A DNA stretch of 64,000 bases from Thermofilum uzonense (GCF_000993805.1 NZ_CP009961.1:24001-88000), one strand, 5' to 3'. Positions 16,157 through 24,217 are shown, counted from the stretch's first letter. Notes: a model not told the origin generated them from the sequence alone. Numbers and translations: made by a program.

Positions 16157-17362
16157 ATGCCTAGACTATCTTCAAGAACTCAAGCGATTGTTGGCTCTCC
16201 TATTCGAAGAATTGCAACCTTACTCGATGAGGCTCGACGAAAAGGAGATATTATTAGCTTCGGAGGAGGGGCTCCCAGTCTTCCACCACCTCAAGAAGTA
16301 GTAGATTACCTAGCAGATTTTCTCAGGAAAGCCCCCCAGAAAACAGTTGCTTACGGTGCCACGAGAGGAATGATAGAGCTAAGAGAATTAATTGCCGAGG
16401 ATCTTAAGAAATATTGGAACGTGTCATATGATCCTAAAGAAGAGATAATGATTGTCAACGGAGGTACTGAGGGCATTTACCTCGCCCTGGGTGCCATACT
16501 TGAGCCGGGAGACGAGGTCGTCTTAATTGATCCCACTTATGTCGGATACGCTGAACCCGTTCGGCTTCTTGGAGGCAGGGTTCGTTATGTGCCTGTTAAA
16601 GTCGAGGAAGACTATCAGCCTAATATAGAGGATGTTAAGAAGGTTGTATCTCCTTTGACTAAAGCCTTCGTACTTTTGTCTCCAGACAACCCTACGGGAC
16701 GGATTGTTACAGAGGAGTTTGTCCGTGATCTCGTCAAATTGGCCCGAGAATATGATTTCTGGATAATCTTTGATGCCGTCTACAAACACATTAGTTATGG
16801 ACGTCCGACTCCCTGGGTGGACGCCTTTCCAGGAGCTAGGGAGAGGACAATAACAATCAACAGTTTCAGCAAAGAGGCCTCTATACCGGGTTTCCGGCTA
16901 GGATACGTGACGGGACCAGCGGAGGTTATAGAAAGTATGGAGAAAATTAAACAATATGTCTCGCTTGCTCCGGACACGCCTGGACAAATAGCTATGATCA
17001 AATTCTATGAGAGCGGAATAAAGGAACGATACCTGAACGAGATAGTCATCCCCACTTACCGGAAAAGGAGAGATCTAATGTATAAGCTTATAAAGGAATA
17101 CCTACCAGAAGCAAGAACCACTCTCCCCGAGGGTGCATTTTACTTCTTCGTGGACATGCGTAGATATCTCGAAGCGATGGGAAGAGACGACGAGGAGTTC
17201 TCGAACAGACTCCTTTACCGGAAAAGTGTCGTTGTTATACCGGGTAAATATTTCGGCGAAATGGGTTTGGGACACGTAAGAATGACTTTTGTAAGCGAAC
17301 CCGAAGAAAGAATAGAGGAGGGTATGAAGAGGATAAGTGCTTATATTTCCAGCTATCTCTAA
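16157..17362 (+). CDS. PLP-dependent aminotransferase, class I/II
   Basis: A 401-residue fold-type I aminotransferase. It shows ISFGGGAPSLPPPQEV, YGATRGMIELRELIA, NGGTEGIYLALGAILEPGDEVVLIDPTY, SPDNPTGR, IIFDAVYKHISYG and the PLP lysine in INSFSKEASIPGFRLGYV, with the carboxylate-binding arginine in GHVRMTF near the end. This set resembles the archaeal LysN/aromatic/2-aminoadipate aminotransferase group, but substrate cannot be read from sequence. A GGGAGG lies 10 bases before the ATG. Its 3' end overlaps the convergent roadblock gene by 4 bases. Confidence 0.9.
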   Translation: MPRLSSRTQAIVGSPIRRIATLLDEARRKGDIISFGGGAPSLPPPQEVVDYLADFLRKAPQKTVAYGATRGMIELRELIAEDLKKYWNVSYDPKEEIMIVNGGTEGIYLALGAILEPGDEVVLIDPTYVGYAEPVRLLGGRVRYVPVKVEEDYQPNIEDVKKVVSPLTKAFVLLSPDNPTGRIVTEEFVRDLVKLAREYDFWIIFDAVYKHISYGRPTPWVDAFPGARERTITINSFSKEASIPGFRLGYVTGPAEVIESMEKIKQYVSLAPDTPGQIAMIKFYESGIKERYLNEIVIPTYRKRRDLMYKLIKEYLPEARTTLPEGAFYFFVDMRRYLEAMGRDDEEFSNRLLYRKSVVVIPGKYFGEMGLGHVRMTFVSEPEERIEEGMKRISAYISSYL

Positions 17363-17736
17363 GGCGTTATCCTAGACTCTAATATTTTCTTTTTTATGTC
17401 TCTCAAGGTATAAAGCAGTACACCAAGCCTTGTATCCTTACTGAACAGTACAGCCATATAGCCTATATCGCCTAGCTTAATGTAAATTATTCCAGACCCG
17501 TCAGGAGCGTTTACAGTAATCCAGTCAGCCTCGCCTTTACCCAATTCTGTGCTAGCCCTATTTCCAACCTCTGAAAGTACGGCTGTTAAAGCAGCAACCT
17601 TTTCTTCTAAATCCTTGTCAGTGATACTGCTAACAAGTGGAAGTCCGTCACTAGTTGCGACTACGAAGCCTTCAAAGCCAGCTACCTTTGTTACGGGCTC
17701 TATGAGACGTCTCAAAGCCTCTAGATTCAGACTCAT
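17359..17736 (-). CDS. Roadblock/LC7-domain protein
   Basis: A 125-residue single-domain roadblock protein, the fold used as GTPase partner in MglB and in eukaryotic Ragulator subunits. The pattern LIEPVTKVAGFEGFVVATSDGLPLVSS, the central helix EEKVAALTAVLSEVGNRASTELG, then DWITVNAPDGSGIIYIKLGDIGYMAVLFSK and the C-terminal helix is typical. A TATA-like ATATATTTTAG about 35 bases upstream suggests its own promoter. It is separated by 160 bases from the small GTPase gene on the same strand and probably binds it; that partnership is inference from context. Confidence 0.85.
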   Translation of the reverse strand: MSLNLEALRRLIEPVTKVAGFEGFVVATSDGLPLVSSITDKDLEEKVAALTAVLSEVGNRASTELGKGEADWITVNAPDGSGIIYIKLGDIGYMAVLFSKDTRLGVLLYTLRDIKKKILESRITP

Positions 17737-17896
17737 CCTAACACCAGTTTTAATTGAGGTATCTAAAATATATTTTTAACATTTTTAATTATACCATTAA
17801 CTAGTTATTAAGATTGAAAAATCTACAAGACAGCCAATGTAAGGGTCGAAGATGGTAGTGTAAAATAGCACGCCGGTTAGTATAAGTGGTACAAGC

Positions 17897-18442
17897 CTAT
17901 TCTGCTCTATATTTAGGCTTTTGAGCTCGAATAAGTTCAACGGCGCGTTGTAGGACGCTAATTGCAGACTCTTTCTTTAACGCTACTAAAGGGACAACGA
18001 TGTCGTTATTCACTCCAAAAACCTGAGCCACGGTAGATGGCTTAATACTATTTGGGAGGTCCTGTTTGTTCACAGCTATCACGTGAGGATAATCCCCAAG
18101 ATTTTTCATGTACTCATACACCGTCCGAGAACGCATGACGTTAAGCATCGATGAACCATCCACGATAAAGATATAACCATGCATGCCAACCGCGAGTACA
18201 CGCCACATAAACTGTAGCCTTGTCTGACCAGGAGTACCAAAAACGTACACGTCTGTTCCATCCAGGTTGACTCTACAGTAATCAAAAGCTACAGTGGTAT
18301 ATTGTTTTATCTGGGATTCATACAGTGTCGACACTGGAACTTCTGTAGTCAAAACTTTACCAGAAGAAATTGTTTTCACAAACGTCGTTTTACCACTAGC
18401 GTAGGGGCCACTAACCAGTATTTTTAGGTAGTCTCTTTGCAT
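17897..18442 (-). CDS. Small Ras-like GTPase (MglA/COG2229-like)
   Basis: A 181-residue GTPase. G1 is SGPYASGKTTFVK near residue 12, the switch II motif is FGTPGQTRLQF (TPG in place of the Ras DTAG, as in MglA and COG2229 proteins), G4 is AVNKQDLPN and the G5 region is PLVALKKESAISVL. No lipidation motif or membrane segment is seen. It overlaps the second roadblock gene by 32 bases, so the two are surely co-expressed. In bacteria this GTPase class works with roadblock activators in MglA/MglB polarity control and in Streptomyces conservons. The archaeal role is unknown. Confidence 0.88.
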   Translation of the reverse strand: MQRDYLKILVSGPYASGKTTFVKTISSGKVLTTEVPVSTLYESQIKQYTTVAFDYCRVNLDGTDVYVFGTPGQTRLQFMWRVLAVGMHGYIFIVDGSSMLNVMRSRTVYEYMKNLGDYPHVIAVNKQDLPNSIKPSTVAQVFGVNNDIVVPLVALKKESAISVLQRAVELIRAQKPKYRAE

Positions 18443-18836
18443 CTACCTGTCCCACCCCTGCGATCTTTATTACTTCGTCTTCGTATTTTCTCAACACGAG
18501 GTGGATCAACCCAAGGTTGGGACGTGGAGTTGAAGACAAAGCGATGAACGAGCCGTCGATCGTCGAGATAATAACATGCTCACCGTTCTCGAATTCTACA
18601 TCAACTCTCTTTACGCGGCTACCAAATATATCTCCCAAAGCATCAAGCGAGCCGAGTGCTGCAGCTGAAGCTACAGCAAGAAACTCTGCTTGTGGTTGTT
18701 CTGAGGAAATATAGGATACTGGGATTCCGTCTCGCCAGGCGAAGACGATAGAGGATACCATATCGTGCGTTTCTTTTATTATCTTCGCAAGGACCCCTCT
18801 AAGCTCGACTTCCTTCTCGGAACTCAACTTTAACAC
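18411..18836 (-). CDS. Second roadblock/LC7-like protein
   Basis: A 141-residue protein with the roadblock plan: an N-terminal helix (EVELRGVLAKIIKETHDMVSSI), strand-turn-strand VFAWRDGIPVSYISS, a long helix AEFLAVASAAALGSLDALGDIF, then VDVEFENGEHVIISTIDGSFIALSSTPRPNLGLIHLVLRK. It differs enough from the 17359-17736 protein to be a separate paralogue, allowing a heterodimer. It overlaps the GTPase start by 32 bases and lies 9 bases after the membrane coiled-coil gene. A GTPase-activating or scaffold role is inferred. Confidence 0.75.
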   Translation of the reverse strand: MLKLSSEKEVELRGVLAKIIKETHDMVSSIVFAWRDGIPVSYISSEQPQAEFLAVASAAALGSLDALGDIFGSRVKRVDVEFENGEHVIISTIDGSFIALSSTPRPNLGLIHLVLRKYEDEVIKIAGVGQVDAKRLPKNTG

Positions 18837-18845
18837 CTCAAATAC

Positions 18846-19595
18846 TTACATTGTTTTAGCTATCACGTCTCTATAATATTTGCTTATCGTTTCCCTAATT
18901 TCTCCGATGCGATTCTCGTCCACTTCAAGAAGATTATCGACTTCTATAATACCAAAAACAGTCAAATCTTTCACCTCCCCTAGCCTAAAGAGATCGATAC
19001 GCCTGTTACCTTTAATAAGCGATGTTTTATCCATGTTTGACAGTCTCAGGATCTCTAGAAGCTTTGGTGGCTCCTCACTGCACTGGCCGTATTGTTTCAC
19101 TATATACCCTTGTGATGTTATTATTCCTGCATAACGTACCTCAGGAAAGTAGAGAGCGATTTCTCCAATGTCTTTAAGGGCCGCTACCTCTTTGAGAGTT
19201 TCACGAGTAGGCTTCGGATAAACGCCTGTGCGAACAGCCTCGGCAGGCCTCCTCCTCTCCAGGGTTAGCATTCTACCCTCTAAGCTTGTAATCTTGGCTT
19301 CTAAACGCAGGGTGTTATCTTGAATCATCTTCAAAGAGTTTCTTAACTCCTCGATACTGGCTGACAGGCTCTGCTGGGCAGATTCAATGGTATTAATTTT
19401 TTCCCTAGTAGTACTAAGACTCTCTGTCTGAGGAGGCTTTAGCAAATCTCTCCTAAACACATGTAGAAAATACATGAAGGCTATCAGCACTCCAAGGGAT
19501 ATTCCAAGCGCTAAAAACGCCAGGAAGACAAGGGGGGTTATAATATCAACAGCTGATAACTGTGCTAATGTGTTTGTCAAAGTATAATAAAACAT
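18846..19595 (-). CDS. Membrane-anchored coiled-coil protein with C-terminal roadblock-like domain
   Basis: A 249-residue protein. Residues about 15-47 form one transmembrane anchor (DIITPLVFLAFLALGISLGV onward), residues about 60-112 are a strong coiled coil with heptads (INTIESAQQSLSASIEELRNSLKMIQ and onward), and residues about 135-249 look like a third roadblock unit (EIALYFPEVRYAGIITSQGYIVKQYG...). This arrangement would tether a roadblock domain to the membrane and present it to the cytoplasmic GTPase. A TATA-like TTTTTATATTGG about 35 bases upstream suggests a promoter. The domain call at the C-terminus is by pattern, not by alignment. Confidence 0.6.
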   Translation of the reverse strand: MFYYTLTNTLAQLSAVDIITPLVFLAFLALGISLGVLIAFMYFLHVFRRDLLKPPQTESLSTTREKINTIESAQQSLSASIEELRNSLKMIQDNTLRLEAKITSLEGRMLTLERRRPAEAVRTGVYPKPTRETLKEVAALKDIGEIALYFPEVRYAGIITSQGYIVKQYGQCSEEPPKLLEILRLSNMDKTSLIKGNRRIDLFRLGEVKDLTVFGIIEVDNLLEVDENRIGEIRETISKYYRDVIAKTM

Positions 19596-19646
19596 GTCTG
19601 CTCTAATTCAAGTCTCCATTGCACACCAATATAAAAATATTCGATA

Positions 19647-20846
19647 CTATCCGTCGCTCATTGCTGACCTGAGTATTCTAGCCACCTCCTCCGGAGCTAT
19701 ACGGGCAACCCTTACTGAATCGAGCACCTCTATGCCTCCTATTTTTTCAAAGGGCACGAAATCTATAAACAGGTGAAAGAATGAGTTATAGCCAAATGGG
19801 TTACTATAAATTAAAACATACCTATCATGTGCTACCCCAGCCTTGTCCATGCCCCTAGATATCCTAATTAGTGTTTCAGCAAGACCCGTAATTTCAATTC
19901 TATCTAGCTCTGTGATGCGCTCTACGTGTCTCTTAGGAGCAATTCTCACGTGAAAGTTTCTCCGAGGAGCAGATGTAGCCCACGAAATCCAAGTATTATT
20001 TTCGAAGATTATTCTGTTATCGTGTCTCGAAGTGCATATGTGGCACTTCCCCTTCATCGTATCAAAAGCCTGTAATACGTTCTCCATGTATGCTCCATGA
20101 CCATCTTGGTTCAGGTCGATGTATGTTTGCGCGTGGAGACGTGGCTGTGTACCACCTGCCAGGGATCCAATGTTGAAGAACACGTATGTGGGTATTAAAG
20201 AAAAACCCCTTTTTCGAGCATCGTCCACACCAGTTTTGATAGCTTCAATTAGAGAGAGGAACAACCATGTTAGTGATTCAACGCTGGCCTCACTGAATGT
20301 CTCATAGTACTTAGATACAGGGAAAGTGACAAGATTTATACCATGGGCGATTCGGGTATACTCGTCTTCAATTCGCATCCTAAGAGTTCTCTCTAGTTCG
20401 CTATCAATAACTCTAACCATAGCAGGGTATCTGTTAACAATTGTAGCGGCATATGCATCTTTAATCTCGTTCATAACTGGTTCAGTACTGAATACTCCAT
20501 CAAATCGATTAGCATCAACAGTTACAAATATTGCGTAGTCTCTCCCTTCGATGATTTCTCTAAAGACATCACTGGTGCTACCTTCTCTTCTTTCTTCTCC
20601 ACCCGGTCTAGATCCCCTTATTGGACTAATATACGAGAAATGACCCTTCCATTTACCTATAGGTACAAGTCTCCCAGAAGCATCTTGAAGCATTATTGGC
20701 GCGGCAGATAACGGGTCCCATTTTTTTCGAGGGATGAGGTGGATCTTGTCCTCTGAGAAGTTGTACCGAGAAATCACTCCCCAATGCATGAAAGGTATTT
20801 CCTCCAACCTCATGTAGGCTTTGACACCTTGCGACAACTTTTTCAC
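19647..20846 (-). CDS. GalT/HIT-superfamily nucleotidyltransferase-like protein
   Basis: A 399-residue protein resembling galactose-1-phosphate uridylyltransferase. The segment FNIGSLAGGTQPRLHAQTYID aligns with the GalT active site, where the family HPHxQ appears as RLHAQ, keeping the nucleophilic histidine and glutamine but replacing the first histidine by arginine. A CHIC pair near residue 271 and histidines in FHVRIAPKRHVERIT may form the structural metal site. Leloir genes are not nearby. It overlaps the upstream membrane-protein gene by 4 bases, and the GTPase block follows, so it may serve envelope sugar or nucleotide metabolism. Substrate is unknown. Confidence 0.6.
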   Translation of the reverse strand: MKKLSQGVKAYMRLEEIPFMHWGVISRYNFSEDKIHLIPRKKWDPLSAAPIMLQDASGRLVPIGKWKGHFSYISPIRGSRPGGEERREGSTSDVFREIIEGRDYAIFVTVDANRFDGVFSTEPVMNEIKDAYAATIVNRYPAMVRVIDSELERTLRMRIEDEYTRIAHGINLVTFPVSKYYETFSEASVESLTWLFLSLIEAIKTGVDDARKRGFSLIPTYVFFNIGSLAGGTQPRLHAQTYIDLNQDGHGAYMENVLQAFDTMKGKCHICTSRHDNRIIFENNTWISWATSAPRRNFHVRIAPKRHVERITELDRIEITGLAETLIRISRGMDKAGVAHDRYVLIYSNPFGYNSFFHLFIDFVPFEKIGGIEVLDSVRVARIAPEEVARILRSAMSDG

Positions 20847-22222
20847 CGCGTAAAGCCTATAACCTCAAAATCCATAAAAACTTGCTCAAGAGTCTTGATA
20901 TGATCTTCGTTTAATTCTGGGACTGCACGTCTAAATGTTGAGTCAAAGGCCTTCCGAGCCGAAGCTCCTTGTCTAATTTTCTCATCAATCGTTCTGCCTA
21001 ATCGAAGGAGAGTTGTCCTGCTGAGACGTGTTAGAATTTTACGGTAAGGTAATGATAGCTTCTCAAGTGTTTCTATATCGAAACCTGTTATCTTTGATAG
21101 TATCGCTAGTGCTGATGCTATATCTATAACCCTTATGTACACTATTAGAGTATCGCTTGGATTAAGGGATCGGAGTCCATCCAAACCTAACCTGTGGTAT
21201 AAGAGAATCTTTGCTTTACACTTTCTTCCTAGCATTAAATATCGGAGGAACGACTCTTCCTCGTCATATGTTAAACCCAGTATTACTATCTTCTTATTTG
21301 GATTCGACTCATTGCATAAGAGGATAATCTGAGAAATTATTTCGTTCAAATCAGAGAATATTATCTGTAAGTCATCTAGTTCGCGCCTACTTCTGTTTTC
21401 TCTGAGAAAGCCTCTTTTTAGTTTAAAAAATAAAGAAGGAATTTTAAAGCTTATCCTGTCAAGATAGTATGCCGAGGTCGTTGTACTGAGGGAGGCTAGA
21501 ATAGCGAGAAGATCACGCTGGGTAATACTTACATTTGCGAGGATGGGTATTAGTATCAGTAAAAGTTGTGGCATCACAATTTTTATGAGTCTAGGCTCCT
21601 CCGACAAAGAGGACACTATCATACTCAGAACAAATACAAAGAACTCCACCAAGAATACTATGTTGGACCAGAAGAGGTTAACAAGGCTAGAATAAAATGA
21701 AACCGCGTCTACGATTTCCCCCCTGCTGCTCCTAGGGAACCCGCCGGGGAAAACCAAAGGCGGGCTCCAAAAAATGGATGATCTAACGAAAAGTAAAGAC
21801 ATAACAGTCAGGTTGATGAGAAAAATAGCAGCCGAGAAAAACGACTCATGAACCTTTTCCTTAGATGACAAGTAATACAAGAGCCCTAATACAACTCCCA
21901 TACTCCAAGGAAATAGAATAACAATGGGTGGAAACATTAGGAGGGCAAGCGCACTCCTCCAATCGTGCACGTTTTTTACGAGGTACAGGAGCATAAAGGG
22001 GAGCACAGCCAAGAGAAGAAAGAGTTTACTGGATCTGTAGAGTTCGAGAAAAAACACTAAGAGGAATGCCGGAAGCGCTGAGGCCGGATTAACGACACTA
22101 GCTAGCAACGGAATAATCCACAAATAGCTTTCACCCATTATCGATGGAAAAAGGTTCGCGTAAGCAAAAATAGTGACCGCAACACTAGAGAGGGCCAGGA
22201 GTCGTTGTTTTATTGCAGCCAC
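20843..22222 (-). CDS. Polytopic membrane protein with soluble C-terminal domain
   Basis: A 459-residue unrecognised protein. About the first 270 residues hold seven to nine hydrophobic segments (for example LFLLLAVLPFMLLYLV and LIKIVMPQLLLILIPILANV). The remaining 190 are soluble: an alpha/beta part with KKIVILGLTYDEEESFLRYLM and SDTLIVYIRVIDIASALAIL, then a helical bundle rich in arginine. This order resembles a P-loop domain plus lid that has lost its Walker A motif, but that is speculation. The start is GTG at 22222. It is the first gene of the minus-strand block ending in the GTPase genes. Confidence 0.55.
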   Translation of the reverse strand: MAAIKQRLLALSSVAVTIFAYANLFPSIMGESYLWIIPLLASVVNPASALPAFLLVFFLELYRSSKLFLLLAVLPFMLLYLVKNVHDWRSALALLMFPPIVILFPWSMGVVLGLLYYLSSKEKVHESFFSAAIFLINLTVMSLLFVRSSIFWSPPLVFPGGFPRSSRGEIVDAVSFYSSLVNLFWSNIVFLVEFFVFVLSMIVSSLSEEPRLIKIVMPQLLLILIPILANVSITQRDLLAILASLSTTTSAYYLDRISFKIPSLFFKLKRGFLRENRSRRELDDLQIIFSDLNEIISQIILLCNESNPNKKIVILGLTYDEEESFLRYLMLGRKCKAKILLYHRLGLDGLRSLNPSDTLIVYIRVIDIASALAILSKITGFDIETLEKLSLPYRKILTRLSRTTLLRLGRTIDEKIRQGASARKAFDSTFRRAVPELNEDHIKTLEQVFMDFEVIGFTR

Positions 22223-22259
22223 TATAGACGCCTATCCACCACCATCACTGTCGTAATAA

Positions 22260-24050
22260 AAAAGTGTTTCACAAGCATCCTGCCACCCGGCCTGTCCCCC
22301 TCAACACCGCTGCGCGTCGTGAAGCCCGCAGTAAAGCTTTTTTCGCCGCTTTGAGTGTTCCAGTTGATGGGCTGGAGGCTGGCAGCCCTCGTGGCGGCTG
22401 TCCTGGCAGTGCTAGCCGTGTTGCTCGTCTTCCCGCCGTCGAGGCAGAGCGGTGGGCAACACGGCCTGCAGGGCGGTGGAGTGGAGGCGCCCAGGCAGGT
22501 CCTCGTCTCGGCCACCGTGCTGGGGCAGGGTAGCCTTGCCCTCAACGGCACGCCAGTCTCGAACAGCACCCTGCTCCTGAGGCCCGGCGTCGTCAGCTTG
22601 GAGGCCAGGCCTGCAAGCGGGTGGAGGCTCAAGCAGCTCCTCGTCAACGGCTCGCCCGGGGTGGCTGACTGGCTAAGGATCAGGGGCAACACGAGCATCG
22701 CTGTTGTCTTCGAGCACGTGCCGGTAAAGGTCGTGGTCTACTCGGATTTAGAGGGTGCTAGAGCGGTGGTCAACGGGTCCAGCGTAGCGTTGCCCGCTGA
22801 GCTTGAGGTCCCGTGGGGAAGCGTGCTGGTGGTGGAGCAGGCCCCCGTGGAGGGCTACGAGGCGCTCAACGGCACGGTGACGCTCAGGGCTCTGGGAGAC
22901 GTGGAGGTTAGGCTCGCCTACAGGAAGGTCAGGTTCGTGGCCCGCTTCCTCAACGTCCTCGTCCCCGTCAAGGTGAACGCCACGGGCAGGGTCTACGCGG
23001 GCAACTTCACCCTAGCCTTCAACCGGTCCCACACCGTCGCCGTGGAGCCCTACGGCGTCGACGACGCGGGCTGCGCGCCGTTCAACCAGACGCATAAGGT
23101 GTGCCTCCACGGCTGGCTGAGGAGGTCCACCAACGAGACGCTGAGGGTGAGGTACCTCTACGTGAACTTGACGGGCGACGAGGTCTTCGATCAGCTCCAA
23201 GTCTACACGAAGGCAAGCTACGACGCCGCCGTGATAGAGGTCCTCGTCGGCAACACCACGGTGAAGACGATTGCTTGGCCGGCCGCCTCGCTGATGGTCG
23301 TGCCCTTCAGGGCGGAGTACGAGTACGTGGGCAACGGCTGGTTCCACGTGAAGGGGGACGACTGGGGCTTCTACATCAAGATGCCGCCTTGGAGGAGGAT
23401 AAGGGTCTACGTGAACTACACCGCGGTGCAGAGGGGGGGAGGAGAGATAGTAGGCCGCATCGCGGTGGTGGTCTGCAACGGCCCTGTCTACCTGGACATC
23501 GGCACGGCTTACGGCTCGATCCCGCTCACCGCCTTCACGATCGACAGGAGGATAGTGGAGGTGTACGACGCCGCGCTGAAGCAGTACAACTATGACAGGA
23601 GGGCCATGGACGTGTTCTTCGGGTACGAGCGGGAGTTCCAAAAGTACTTCCTCTGCTACAACCTCGTCGAGAACTACCAGTGCAGCCCCGGCAAGACGAT
23701 GGCCGGCCCGAGCACGAAAATCAGGCCCAGCTGGGTCTCCCAGGGAGACCTGGAATTCGATGGTAGCGGGGAGGCCTGGATAAAGATCGAGATACTGGAG
23801 TAGCACGGTATATTAACCCCTTTTTTCCACAATTATTACCGTGAAGCCTAGGGCCTTGCTAGCGCTAGCAGTGCTAGTACTCGCGTTGGCCGCGGCGCAG
23901 GCGCCGGCGCTCAGCGCTGAAGACACCAGGAAAAGCGAGAAGGCCGCCGTGGACAAGTACGGCGATGGGACGGGATACACCTTCAGCGCGGAGGTGAAGA
24001 ACGACCCCTACCACATCACGCGTCTCCTCGAGGATTGGAAGCAGAGAAGA
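22260..24050. mobile_element. GC-rich island of foreign appearance
   Basis: Base composition shifts sharply at about 22260 from AT-rich to strongly GC-rich and back at about 24045, with third positions dominated by G and C, unlike flanking genes. It holds one complete surface-protein gene and one cut-off secreted-protein gene. The right edge falls at the 3' end of a tRNA-Trp gene whose acceptor stem is damaged, a usual integration point. No integrase, transposase or flanking repeat was found, so the element type is unknown and the boundaries are approximate. Confidence 0.6.
22367..23803 (+). CDS. Putative cell-surface glycoprotein in GC-rich island
   Basis: A roughly 478-residue exported protein. 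Residues 1-25 (GWRLAALVAAVLAVLAVLLV) are a signal peptide or N-terminal anchor. About a dozen N-x-S/T sequons (NGT, NST, NGS, NTS, NAT, NFT, NQT, NLT, NYT) imply heavy N-glycosylation outside the cell. The N-terminal third has repeats of the type GQGSLALNGTPV...PASGWRLKQLLVNG, similar to PEGA or InlB B-repeat-like beta modules; the remainder is beta-rich and unrecognised. ATG at 22367 is preferred to GTG at 22355. Codon use is far more GC-rich than in neighbours, suggesting transfer. Confidence 0.7.
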   Translation: MGWRLAALVAAVLAVLAVLLVFPPSRQSGGQHGLQGGGVEAPRQVLVSATVLGQGSLALNGTPVSNSTLLLRPGVVSLEARPASGWRLKQLLVNGSPGVADWLRIRGNTSIAVVFEHVPVKVVVYSDLEGARAVVNGSSVALPAELEVPWGSVLVVEQAPVEGYEALNGTVTLRALGDVEVRLAYRKVRFVARFLNVLVPVKVNATGRVYAGNFTLAFNRSHTVAVEPYGVDDAGCAPFNQTHKVCLHGWLRRSTNETLRVRYLYVNLTGDEVFDQLQVYTKASYDAAVIEVLVGNTTVKTIAWPAASLMVVPFRAEYEYVGNGWFHVKGDDWGFYIKMPPWRRIRVYVNYTAVQRGGGEIVGRIAVVVCNGPVYLDIGTAYGSIPLTAFTIDRRIVEVYDAALKQYNYDRRAMDVFFGYEREFQKYFLCYNLVENYQCSPGKTMAGPSTKIRPSWVSQGDLEFDGSGEAWIKIEILE

Positions 24051-24107
24051 CATGCTAGAACCCCCTCTGAGACTATAGAGAGTGGGCTGGGGGATTTGAA
24101 CCCCTGA
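23841..24107 (+). pseudogene. Truncated secreted protein gene at island edge
   Basis: The frame opens with GTG at 23841 and encodes a clean signal peptide (RALLALAVLVLALAAAQAPALSA) followed by charged sequence with FSAEVKNDPYHITRLLEDW. GC-rich coding character ends near codon 66; the last 20 codons run through AT-richer DNA and stop inside the tRNA-Trp gene at 24107. This is best read as a gene whose 3' part was lost when the island boundary formed. A TATA-like GGTATATTAAC at about 23807 suggests it may still be transcribed. The original function is unknown. Confidence 0.6.
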
Positions 24108-24173
24108 CTTACGCGTCTGGAGCCTCAGCCTCTCACTAGAGACCGCCGCTTTATCTGGTTGAGCTACCAGTGG
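24081..24173 (-). tRNA. tRNA-Trp(CCA)-like gene with a 19-nt intron and a damaged acceptor stem
   Basis: The minus strand has D-arm TAGCTC...AAGC, loop CTCCAGA with anticodon CCA (plus-strand 24118-24120) and T-arm GGGG-TTCAAAT-CCCC. A 19-nt intron (24124-24142) at the unusual 30/31 site fits a bulge-helix-bulge: CGGC/GCTG helix, bulges GGT and AGG, inner stem CTCT/AGAG. After splicing it is 74 nt. The acceptor ends do not pair: CCACTGG at the 5' side faces AGCCCAC, with three internal mismatches in any register. There are also a G-G mismatch in the anticodon stem and an A-C in the T stem. TATAATAAATT lies about 25 bases upstream. It may be a decayed or recombined gene. Confidence 0.6.
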
Positions 24174-24217
24174 ACGTAAAGGAAAACAATTTATTATAGT
24201 CTAAATTTAGCTCTCCC

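Noticed and set aside
22222-22698. Minus-strand open frame of 158 codons at the start of the GC-rich island
   Set aside because: Low-complexity Pro/Ser/Thr-rich product antisense to the signal-peptide region of the surface protein; a shadow.
23012-23806. Long open frame of 264 codons on the minus strand inside the GC-rich surface-protein gene
   Set aside because: It is antisense to a frame with signal peptide and sequons; composition (His/Val/Asp-rich, low complexity) is the usual shadow of GC-rich coding DNA.
24040-24110. Second GGGGGTTC-like element next to the tRNA-Trp, tested as a duplicated T-arm or att repeat
   Set aside because: Match is limited to GGGGTTC and lacks the CAAATCCCC half, so it does not make a convincing attachment repeat.
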